The notes beneath the pieces were generated by a model that was not told the DNA's origin, did no database searches, and saw only the letters and a program-made list of their open reading frames with translations. The position numbers were made by a program, and so were the translations under genes. Below are positions 24,248 to 34,382 of a stretch of 64,000 bases of DNA, in pieces. The number at the start of each line of letters is the position of its first letter. Position 1 is the stretch's first letter. Source of the stretch: Rhynchonema sp. JSB1_4 (taxonomy: Eukaryota > Nematoda > Chromadorea > Monhysterida > Xyalidae); assembly GCA_030248065.1 (NCBI GenBank), contig JASAMV010008982.1, positions 83,391-147,390 of the forward strand. Direction: 5' to 3'.

Positions 24248-26327
24248 TCAAGATGATTGCACAGATGTTTCAAGGCCAACGGTGTCAAACAGTGTGGGTC
24301 CATGTTCGCGTATCACTGCACCTCCAAAGCACTCGCTCTGCGTCAGGTCATAGAAGGCTGCCATCTGAGATGGAAACAAAGGTGAACATCTTTGGTCAGT
24401 ATTTACCTACACACATTTTGTTCTCAAATATGCAAACAATAACACAACATGCATTTTATTATTGTTGTTATTTTGGGTAAAAACAGTTTATTTTTGTCCA
24501 CAAACCAAACCCACCTGTCCGCAGCGGATGGCCCTGAGCGGTACCTTCACTGTAACCCTTAGTGTACCATTTTCATTCGCCTGCACACTGCAAGGCACCA
24601 TTGGCATTAATCGTTGGCACCGAACGTAGCACTGCATCGTTGCACCCTGATCTTTGAAGGCAATGTCTTGTGAGATCCACTGTACCGGCTCAGTCGTGAA
24701 ACTATCAGCATAGAGAAGTGGATGATGGGTGCCACGGCACTGAAACATCACGGGTACAGGAAAACATGAGCACCGAGATGAACAAACAATGAGCCAATAA
24801 CGCACCACATAAACAACATTATGTTCAACATCAGTAGAACATACGAAGCCGCACTGGTAGTCATCGAAATGGGGGATACCCTGACCGTACGTGTACAAAG
24901 CGGCACCTAAACGTAGAGTTAGCACCAAGTTATCATGTGCACCAAGCCAAAAAAAGCAGCTCAGTTCAGACATTGGACCTGACCATCGTGTGTGCCAACA
25001 CGCTTGCCGGTTTCGAAATCGACAAAATCTCCGGGAACCGAGTTGATGTACTGGAACAATAAAATTTTTTGTGTATGTGTATTATAGATCACATTTTCAA
25101 ACAGCAAACATCTCAATAACGCGCTTTGCAACGCACTTGTTTCAGAAAATCCTTGAAGTCCGTCCGTTTTCCAATGAAGCAAATCCCCATGCTCTGAAAA
25201 TTCAGTCAATTGAGGACCTATGCTGAACATACAATAAACTCTATAACCAAAGAACCTCATCTTTATCGTTCAAAAATCCCAATCCGATCCGATCAGCCAA
25301 TTGTTTCACTTGTGGTTTGGTGTACGTTGCCAACGGGAACATGACGTGTCGCAAAGCAGATGACCGCATTTGGGCAAGGAAATATGTTTGATCTTTGAAC
25401 ACGTCAACCGGACACAGGAGTTTGGGATCTGCGACAAATCAAGAAAATCAGTTGCCAGCCACAGTACATCAAATTCGGTGATCGGACCGGGCACGATGCG
25501 TCTTGTCTCGATCTTAAACGAGCGGGAAGAAAGCACAATCGGAACTGTTATAAGCTGCCACCTTCATTCTGCACATCACAGTGTTGCAAGTACTCTCCAA
25601 AACTGTTTTGCGCGTAATGTCCAGTGGCCAGGGCATCGCCATTCAAAGTGCCCATCGCGTGGCGCAACAGTTGGTCGAATTTGATGTGCCGATTGCAGAA
25701 CACGTCCGGGTTCAGGGTGATGCCACGAGCGTAGGCGTCGATGAACGGCCTGAGATTGGGGCGTTCTTGTTTATAATAAATATTCGAAAGACTTAGTCTC
25801 CCTATCAGCCGCCTTCAAATCACTGAAAATGCCGAGCTACGGGCTTCGATTATGATACTTACATGAAGACAAAATGACGATGCTGCGACACGGCTGGTGC
25901 TTGTGCGTAACCTTTAGACATCTGGCCCAACTGCAAACGACTGAATCACTAACTCAAACACATCCGTCCAGTACTGTCGAGTGAAGTTGACCTCGTTGAG
26001 TGGTACGTGCAAAAGTTCACAGACGCGTTTCGCATCTGCCAGGTCACGTTGTGACGAACATTGACCAGACTCGTCTCGATGGTCCCAATTGAGCATTATG
26101 CAGCCAGTCACCTTGACAGAAAACAACTCCTATCCTTCTGCTTGCTGTTGCACGATTCGACGGTGATAAACGAAAATGGCAACCCTCTGAACCTCTCAGC
26201 TATCATCCATTTCCTGGACAAAATTTAATCAACATACCTTGAAGCCTTTCTCCTTCAACAAATATGCGCTCACAGCACTATCCACTCCACCTGATATCGC
26301 ACAAACAACGTGTTTCAAACGCGACAT
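24248..26327 (-). CDS. TRMU: Mitochondrial tRNA-specific 2-thiouridylase (MnmA/TRMU)
   Basis: Complete 9-exon gene, 391 residues, complement of 24248..24364, 24515..24739, 24806..24906, 24984..25050, 25137..25193, 25256..25428, 25562..25749, 25954..26111, 26238..26327. The enzyme thiolates U34 of mitochondrial tRNAs using ATP and a relayed sulfur. The N-terminal PP-loop SGGVDSA is at residues 12-18. The two catalytic cysteines are intact: Cys101 in [12 protein letters not shown] and Cys208 in [15 protein letters not shown] and LYTYGQG mark the tRNA-binding middle domain, and the C-terminal barrel ends [15 protein letters not shown]. It is slightly shorter than the human protein (421), mainly between residues 140 and 150. 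No long targeting peptide precedes the PP-loop, as in other animals. A tiny extra exon near 25520 cannot be excluded. Confidence 0.96.
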
Positions 26328-26630
26328 GTTTGACAGCAAGCTGATTATAAACCAAAAGTAAGAATGAGTGACACCGAAATAACACAAGCTGCATATACAG
26401 TGACATGAATTACAGCCACTGATTGCCAAATACACGACGCATAACTGCAAATGACTTGATAACATTAGGCGAGATTCAAACATTTTATGCAACAACATAA
26501 CAACAAATTCTAACAAGAGACTAGAACAACGTGACTATACAATACTGAAATGCACCAGATAACGCACAATAATTCAAACAGGACAACAGCACCAGTTTTC
26601 TGCAAAAAATCTATAAAGCAACATGGAGTG

Positions 26631-29600
26631 CTAAGATTTCCCATCTTTTCCACCGCCATCTGAAATTGATTTAGACGAAGTCTCGAGTCGCCGCGCTTCT
26701 TCTTCTCTGTCGATTTGTTCAAATTTCTTCAGCGCCTTTTCCCTGAAGAAAAAGAAATAGTATTGTTAAAAAACGAGTCACGGCCAGTCTGCCTACCCCT
26801 TTTAATGACATGATCGATCGGGAAGCGGGACCACAGTAATATTCATTATATTGAGTGCGTGATTTAGAGGAAGTATAATCAACGACAGATTGGGGACTGG
26901 ATATCTTCAACACATCGCGTCATCTGTGAAAACAATTAATTTCCTGTTCTTGACTCACGTAAGTTCCTTCTCTCGCGCCGGCAACTCAGCCGTTGTTTTG
27001 TCGATGTATCGTTTGACATTCTCAAATCCCTTGTCAATTATTTCGAGGTAGTCATCGGGCGTCAGATTTATTTTGTCCTTCATCGGATCGGTACGATCGG
27101 CACGGGCCTGCGATTGAACACGGTCAAATAAAATGCCATCGTCAACTCACAACAGCACGTACTCGTGGTGTCATCATGTCATGCTTCATGTTGTCTAGCG
27201 GTTCGGCATAGCATCAAAACTGGTGAAGACGGTGACTTTCATGTGACGGATAGTTCCAGCGTCACTTGCCGCCAACTTCAACCAACAGAACTGTTGTTTC
27301 AAAAAAAAAACCTATTAAGCTGGTCAAAATTAGTGGCCTTTTCAGTAAATGTACAATTGCCGAAAAACCTTCACATGACCGAGGCAAGGCCGGACCGAGC
27401 TGGCACGTAATGTACAATGCCCGCTTGGTAAAAACTGGGTGGCAACGGTTGCACAAGTGCTAGACAATCATAAGACAGTACTTCCCATTCAACAAGGCCC
27501 ACCTCATATTGCAGATATTGAGCTTCAGTTGGCGTGAGTATAATCTGACGTCCAACAGTGGCGAATGGTCGAAAGTACTTGAACATTGTGTTGACCTGTT
27601 CGGGCGTCACTCGTTTCGAGGCCGGGTGCAACCTCAGCAGTTCTTCAGCCCCGCGATCGCTTGAATCCGTTGACAGTGCCGCCTCAAATCAGGCTCATTG
27701 GTCAGTTCAGCAATACAAATGACAAAAGCGTGCATGAATCATTGTTCATACGCGTTATCAAGCTGAATGTTTTCACCAACTTTTGCACTCATCAGCTGTA
27801 ACGCTTCACGAAACGTCAATTTTCCATCCGGAATCTCGTCAGGTTTTGGCTCATAAAATCGATATTCTGGCTCCATGTATCCATCACGCGCTGCCGCCAT
27901 TTCGGAACCTGGTGTAACTTGCTTTATCATATCGCAACAGGACTAGATGAATTCCTCAATTTCAATCAACGAGCTCACCTCTCGACGGCAGCAATCGTTG
28001 TGTTTTGTCTGGTTCAGGCGGGTCGTGTGATGTGATCTGCATTTGATCCGTTCGACCGACGTGAGCGGGATCGTGTTTTTGGACTTCCTGGAATGTAGGA
28101 CGACATGAACATGACTAGGGGGCGGTAGGTGTAGGGTGCTAGGGTGTGGGCCCCTTTCAAGTGTAGGCGTTGGGTGTTCGGGCGTCGGCCCCCTCCAACT
28201 GCAGGTGTCGGGTGTTTGGGTTTTTGATGGGTGGAACCTGGTAAACAGCACCTACACCGAAAGGAATCACGGGTAGTGGATTGTTACCAGAGAAGGAAAA
28301 ACAATAGTGGTGACCTAACAACGACAAACCTTCATAATTTCGTCCTTTTCAGCATCCGACAACATTTGATGAAATTTCTCAGCACCATACTTCGGAGCAG
28401 CTTTTGTTCTCGTGCCAACTTGAATCTCATCGACAAGCTGCAGCAGGAAAAAAACAAGTTTGACGAAGATAGGTACCGCGAAAAAATGCACTAAATTTTG
28501 TCCATAAATCTCAAAGCTCAGACTGGCAGGGCCAGCGGCAGCGCAAGACCGAGATTTCTTATACGTCGGTGTCGGTACCCTTGCTCTTTGTGTCTTTGAG
28601 GCATGCGTTTTCAAAAGTCAGAGGTCTGAGTCGAGCCGGATTACGGCGTCTCGGCCCGATCGCCCAAATTTCCGGCCCGCGGCCACTGTAGTTCCTGGTC
28701 TGCAGGGGGAGACAGCGGACCACCCTTTTTCGGAGGGGAGATTGTGTACCACCCGGTGGCAGATCCAGCAGAAAGTCATTTTTTGAGGTGAAAACATTGA
28801 CCTATTTTTGCCCCTTTTTGGAAAAATTCATAAAAAGGGTATTTTGGCGATTTTTGACAAATTGACCATTAACCTTAGATCCCCCTCCCCCAGCCAGCCA
28901 GTGGGAGTTTCGGAGTGCAGCAGTGCAGTACTTGGTCAGGTTAGGGTGTTGACGATAGACAGATTGGGACCCGAAATGTGTTGACAATAGATAGATGACC
29001 CAAGTCCGAAATCTGGGGTCGACCCAAAGTTGTTGACGACGGACAGATTATAGATAGATGGTGGGGGTAGACAAAAATTTAGGTATAGTGCACCAAGTAG
29101 CTAATAATGTTGAAACATTAATGAAAATGTACTTGGATGTACTGAGTCCGCGCGTAGCGGGCGACTTTTTGCCCATTTGGGGTAAAAAAATACCGATTTC
29201 GAGCCAATTTGAGTCAAAAATATCCATTTTGAGGTTGATTGTTGTTGACGATAGATAGATTGTTCCCAGAATTTGTTGACGATAGATAGATTAGCGATAC
29301 CCAGAAGTGTTGACGATAGACAGATGAAATCAACAGACAGACACTGTATCCCCCGATGTTGGGCATGGTACAGTAGGTACAGTGTAGTTCCTGGTCCGGA
29401 GGGGGAACAGGCGGTACCCCCTTTTTTCGGAGAGGAACAGACGTGCCGTATTGTCGGAAATAGAACCCGGGAGGTCTATTTTTTCACTGGGGTCATTTTG
29501 GGGGGTTCAATTTATGGGGGTCAATTATTGGGGGGTTATATTTTTCATTTGGCCCCCCGACGAAAAAAACAATTGTTAATAATGTCCCTAAAACGGCTTG

Positions 29601-32407
29601 TTTTCGGTATTTTCTAACTTTAACAACGGCAATTCTGCTTAAAAGCTGTGTTTTCTAGTGTACGCAAGTTTAAACAACGTTTGACACAACAACACAGCCT
29701 TACCATACCACTAATCTGTGGTACGGTGAAGGCTGGGGGTGGGGTTCTATTAATGGGGGGAGGGGAGTCAATTAATGGGGGGTTCTATTTCCGACAATAC
29801 GGTACCCACCTGGCTGGGGGAAGGGGGGGAGGACCCAAATTTGGAGAAAAGTCATTTTTTGAGGTCGAAAATGTGGCTCATTTTTGCCCCTTTTTGGAAA
29901 AAATCTCAATAAAAAAGGTATTTCGGCGATTTTTGACGACATTGACGTAAATATCACTCATTTCATGCCTAAAAATGCCTATTTTAGGCTTAAATTTGCC
30001 TATTTTAGGCGAAAATTGGGGGAGCAGACGTACTCGGAGGGCGAACAGGGGGCAGGCGTACCATGGAGGGGGAAGAGACGTACCCGACCGAGGGGGGAAC
30101 CAAACCATCCTCCCTCCCCCCCAGGAACTACACTGAGTAGGTAGGCACCCTCCGATTTTTACCCCGGTATTAGATATCCCCCGATTTTGTCCAAAAACTG
30201 ATAATATTTTTGACCAAAATCGCAAAAATTAGTGAAAGTTGGCAGTGTAGTACTTGGTCAGGGTGTTGACGATAGATAGATTGGGACCCGAAATGTGTTG
30301 ACGATAGATAGATGACCCAAGCCCGAAATCTGGGGGGGTCGACCCAAGCTTGTTGACGATAGATAGATGGTGGGGGGGGTCGCCAAAAATCAAGGTATAG
30401 TATAGTGCATTAAGTTGGTAATAATGTGTAAATATTAATGAAAATGCATATAGATGTACTAAATCCGCGCGTAGCGCGCGATTTTTTTGCCTATTTGGAG
30501 CAAAAAATACGGATTTTGAGCCATTTTGAGTCAAAAATGTCCATTTTGGGGGCCAATTGTTGTTGACGATAGGTAGATTGTTTCCAGAATTTGTTGACGA
30601 TAGATAGATTTGCCCAGTGGTGTCGTTGAGAAATCGAAATATTCCCATACCCAGCCCCATTTTCGGGAAATTTCCCATACATACCGTATTGTCGGAAATA
30701 GAACCCCCCATTAATTGAACCCCCCCTAAATGGCTCGAAATTAGGCCTGGGCACAATACCACTTTTGACACCCAATACCAATACCGGCCCTGTACCAATA
30801 CCCAATACCCAATACCAATACCGAATTGGGGACCCAATACCAATACCCAATACCTACCAATACCGGGCGAGACCCAATACCAATACCCAATACCAAATCA
30901 ATACTACTGAAGTGCCTGGTATTGGGTTTGGTATTGGGTTGGTATTGGTATTGAGTATTGGGTATTGAGTTGGTATTGGTATTGGGTATTGGGTATTGGT
31001 CTTAGTATTGGTTTGGTATTGGGTTTTCGGTCTGGTATTGGGTTGGTATTGGGTTTGGTATTGGTTTGGTATTGGGTTTAGGTATTGGGTTTGGTATTGG
31101 TTTGGTATTGGGTTTTTCTGGGTTAGTATTGGGTATTGGTTTTGACCCAATACCTGGGCAAACCCAATACCAATACCCAATACCAATACCAGGCCAGCTT
31201 CAATACCAATACCCAATACCAGAATTAGACCCAATACCAATACCAAACACTAGTATTGGTATTGGTATTGGGTGGTATTGGTATTGGGTATTGGGTACTG
31301 TGCCCACCCATACTCGAAATCAAAAATAGAACCCCCCATTAATAGAACCCCACCCCCAACCTTCACCGTACCACAGATTAGTGGTATGGTAGGGCTGTGT
31401 TCAGTGTAGTGGCAGGCCCATGCGTGGGAGGTAAGTATGATGATGCGGGGTTGGGACCGGAAGCGTGAGAGGTATGATTTTGGTCACCCAAAAACGCGAA
31501 AAAACGCCGTTTTTGTGATACAATTTTGGCCAAAAAATGAGGTAAAAATAGTACTTTTTTCAAATTTTCGCCGAAAATCGCCTAAAAATAGGTATTATGG
31601 GTGGGTTTGCGCGCGGAGCGCGCGATTTTTGGGAAAATAAGGTCGAAAAACACCGATTTTTGCCTTAAAAAGGTATAAAATTGCTTGTGAGAGGTATGAT
31701 TTGGAGTTGTGAGAGGTAAGTACTCAACCCCAACCCCCCTCGGGTTTTGTGGTAGGTAAGTACTGAGAGGGGGTAACCCCCCAGCCACTACTATGGCTGT
31801 GTTGTTGTGTCAACATTGTTTAAGCTTGCGTACACAACAGAATACAGCTTTTTAAGCATAATTGCCGCTGTTGAAGTTAGAAAATACCGAAAACAAGCCG
31901 TTTTTATGGGCATTATTAACAATGATTTTTTTCGTCGGGGGGGGGGGGGCCAAATGAAAAATATGACACCCCCCCGCCCAATAATTGACCCCCCCATAAA
32001 TTGAACCCCCCCAAGATGACCCCAGTGAAAAAATAGACTCCCCGGGTTCTATTTCCAACAATACGGTACCCCAAAAATCAAAAATTTCCCATACCAGGGG
32101 GGTTTCTCCAAAAACTCAAAAATTTCCCATACCCGAGGGTGGGGGTTTTGAAAAAAATTACCCCAAAAATCTTCTAAAGGTGCCAAAATTGGCTGTATTA
32201 CGGGGGGGGCTCTATTCCGGGGGGGCTGTATTTAGGTTTTTACGGTACCTCCAACACTGCGCAACCCCAGCCACAGCACTGTGTCAATGTTAGTGTCATA
32301 TCAACGTGTAAAAAACAAAAAAAAACAAAATGACGCACCTTTTCAGCTCGATTTCTCACATTGTAGTTGACCACAAAACGTCGCGCAGCCGCCAAGGCTT
32401 TCTTCAT
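26631..32407 (-). CDS. NDUFAF4: NDUFAF4-like complex I assembly factor with C-terminal extension
   Basis: Seven exons in phase give 277 residues: complement of 26631..26742, 26959..27107, 27503..27632, 27752..27908, 27979..28087, 28330..28437, 32339..32407. The start MKKALAAARRFVVNYNVRNRAEK matches the family's short N-terminus (RNFNLENRAER in human). IPDGKLTFREAL and, 36 residues on, VNTMFKYF reproduce the spacing of the human C-terminal block (IPKGKISIVEAL ... VNSLLKYF). This factor helps build NADH dehydrogenase in mitochondria. About 100 residues follow the conserved block: charged, with LTPDDYLEIIDKGFENVKRYI and a Lys/Glu-rich end. Human NDUFAF4 (175 residues) lacks them. The 3.9-kb first intron consists largely of nested MITEs, while the other introns are 70-400 bp. 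Assignment rests on two short blocks, so moderate-high confidence. Confidence 0.82.
28684..29340. repeat. MITE fragments with iterated GTTGACGATAGATAGA motif
   Basis: A degraded CACTGTAGTTCCTGGTC end opens at 28684. From about 28930 to 29330, and again from 30242 to about 30615, a second family starts CAGTRYAGTACTTGGTCAGG and repeats TGTTGACGATAGATAGAT four or five times around a core containing CCGCGCGTAGCGCGCGA-like palindromes. The right ends are not clear. All lie in the NDUFAF4 first intron. Confidence 0.65.
29380..30135. mobile_element. hAT-type MITE (CAGTGTAGTTCC family), TSD AGTAGGTA, with nested TA-MITE
   Basis: Ends CAGTGTAGTTCCTGG and CCAGGAACTACACTG, exact TSD AGTAGGTA at 29372..29379 and 30136..30143. 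Removing the nested 357-bp element leaves about 397 bp, matching the 399-bp copy at 6293. Confidence 0.88.
29446..29802. mobile_element. Mariner-like MITE (CCGTATTGTCGG family), nested
   Basis: Inverted ends CCGTATTGTCGGAAATAG and CTATTTCCGACAATACGG. The right flank is TA (29803..29804) and the left flank TG, where the host element's consensus has TA (GACGTACC). The interior has TTCTATTAATGGGGGG and TCAATTTATGGGGG motifs. Copies are at 30684 and 62919. Confidence 0.8.
30743..31312. mobile_element. Nested hAT-type MITE with an ACCAATACCC minisatellite, TSD CTCGAAAT
   Basis: Begins TAGGCCTGGGCACAATACC and ends GGTACTGTGCCCACCCATA, with exact TSD CTCGAAAT at 30735..30742 and 31313..31320. Nearly all of the interior is an ACCAATACCCAATACC repeat whose orientation switches around 30905 and 31145, giving a multiply folding array. 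Long frames here (Ile/Gly/Val/Leu or Pro/Asn/Tyr/Gln repeats) are artefacts. Confidence 0.85.
31402..31795. mobile_element. Nested hAT-type MITE (CAGTGTAGTGGC family), TSD GCTGTGTT
   Basis: Left end CAGTGTAGTGGC, right end GCCACTACTATG (eroded CACTG), exact TSD GCTGTGTT at 31394..31401 and 31796..31803. The interior has GAGAGGTAAGTA and CGCGCGGAGCGCGCG motifs. It splits host sequence that is uninterrupted in the copy at 29446. Confidence 0.85.
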
Positions 32408-34382
32408 AACTTCTTCGCCTCAGCTATTGCAATCGGTAACACGAAGGCTTACTCAAACCAACTTGACCTGGACCTGAATGAATTTTATTAAATTGAACCT
32501 AGCTCCGATGTAGCTCCGTAGGGTACGGCAGCTTCGAGTTAGCACTCCACCATTCATTCCGCGTGTTTCCCGCCGGCATCTGTTCTTTTTTATTGTTTTG
32601 TGACCGCAATTGGCCCATGGTGATCCGTATCAGCAGCGTATATTTCAGGTGGTTTGCTATGTTGGATGGTTGAAGCTCGATATGTGTTGAACGCCACGGT
32701 ATTGGGCTTTCCACACCAGACCGCGTAACGGGAAGACTCAATACAATTAAAACGTACCACTGAAAAGATGGTGTTGACCTTCTCCCCAGACCCTCTCCGT
32801 AGAAAGAGTGAAAAGCATGACTGATCTAGGGGGCACAAAGGCCCACTGAAGGGGCCACCATTTCCCATTTCGGAGAAAAGAAGGAAAAAGGACCCCCAAC
32901 TCGCAGAACTTTCATGCTGATACACTATACTGGCGCAGGATCATGATGAACGGAAGCTTTTCAATTCTTTCAGTCTCATTAGAGCATCATTCACAGGGGC
33001 TCTATTTGGAGAATTCAGGTACCGAAGAACGCCAAGTACGTCCCCTGGGGGCCTAGCTTAGGATTCACATCGAATATGAGGTTTCAATCAATTTCCCAAA
33101 TATGCCCGCAATTCGTATAAGCATGTGAGACATGAATAAAAATGTCTGCAGATGCGGCGCGCTTATTCAGAACAACTAATTTGTTTCCAGTGGCGGCTTT
33201 TTGGAGGAGCATATTCGGCATTCTCCGGCACATCGCTCGTTTGATCAGAACTTTACCAGCTACAATACATAAACGATAATCGCTTCCTATTGTCGGTGAA
33301 TCATCATCATCTATGTTGGGCACGTGAAATTTAGTATCCTACGACAATCTACGAGGTTAGTCGCTCCACGTCCGCGTGATATTTATACAATCGACAAACA
33401 CTGATAGGTAAAATAGTCGTCACGTTCAGATCCTGCTAGAAAAACCGAATCGCCTTCGTACATGCGTTGATGATCCCCACGTGAGGGGTCACGTGACGAA
33501 AAATTTTGAGTTTTCAAAAATTTTTGTGTACCGCCTCCATTTTACCTGAAACGACGTTTACCCTACTGTTTCTAATAAAAAAAGTTTTTTCAAAAAAAAT
33601 TTTTTGTGTTTTTTTTAAAAACAGTGCTCTAATAAAAAAATTTTTTTAACCCTGGCGAAGAGTGTTCAATTCTGTCAGTTCACCAGGTTTGTTGCGTTTC
33701 CAGTCCCAACCTGCACAGGGATTATTTCGTATGGTACAAAACACCAGATTGAAAGATCCTATAAAGAACACACATTAAGTTTTGAGTTTGCTATTGCGGA
33801 GCTTCCAGCTTGGTGTGAACATGTTCATAAATGACCCAACCAACAAGCAAGTCACACCGCAGATCATGAGTAAGAATCTTCACGCAGCTTATCCGAAACA
33901 TCAGTAAAACACATAAATTATTGCACGGCACCACAATGACAACTCCCAGGTAAAATGATTCGAAGAAACATATAAAAACCTTGAATATATATAGTCACGC
34001 TACGCCAACACGAGCCCGATTTCGAAGCTGGCAGGATGGTGAAACATTCAGTCGTGGCTGCTGATCTGGCAAATGTATCGGCAAACTACGCCAACACGAG
34101 CCCGATTTCGCAGCTGGCAGTATAGTGAAACATTCATACGTGGCTGCTGATTTGGGAAATGTTACACGTTGAAAAATACAAAGTGGAGCATGATGATTTT
34201 CTCTTTCTATTCGTTTTGAATACACACCACCTTCGAAATCGGGCTCGTGTTGGTGCAGTTTGCCTTTACATCACAGTGTTACATGAAGTAGTCAAATTGA
34301 GTGTTTATGGAAAGGCGAAAATGCGGTTTTCATCGGGATAATTTTATAATGTCTTACCTAACCCAAAACATGAGTTTTCAAT
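32408..34382. other. Intergenic, with a short tandem plus inverted repeat at 34000
   Basis: No gene is supported. Around 33995..34160 an approximately 87-bp unit (CTACGCCAACACGAGCCCGA, then GTGAAACATTC and TGGCTGCTGAT) occurs twice in tandem. Part of it recurs inverted at about 34225..34262. At 33565..33650 A and T runs resemble the ends of the MITE at 2595. A 79-codon minus-strand frame at 33084..33323 has no recognisable family. Confidence 0.5.

Larger units (their letters stand above)
30684..32066. mobile_element. Mariner-like MITE carrying two nested hAT MITEs
   Basis: Ends CCGTATTGTCGG and CCAACAATACGG are each flanked by TA (30682..30683; 32067..32068). The span is 1,383 bp. Subtracting the two nested elements and their TSDs leaves about 403 bp, in line with the 357- and 425-bp solo copies. 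It therefore has a two-step insertion history. Confidence 0.83.

Noticed and set aside
28438..28614. NDUFAF4 start at the ATG at 28614 (MKTHASKTQ)
   Set aside because: The frame is open but unlike the family; the exon at 32339..32407 encodes the expected N-terminus and joins in phase.
30229..31329. Several 100-200 codon frames with Ile/Gly/Tyr or Pro/Asn/Gln repeats
   Set aside because: They translate the ACCAATACCC minisatellite and MITE ends.
33084..33323. 79-codon minus-strand frame downstream of the annexin
   Set aside because: Sequence looks protein-like but has no family, start context or neighbouring exon.
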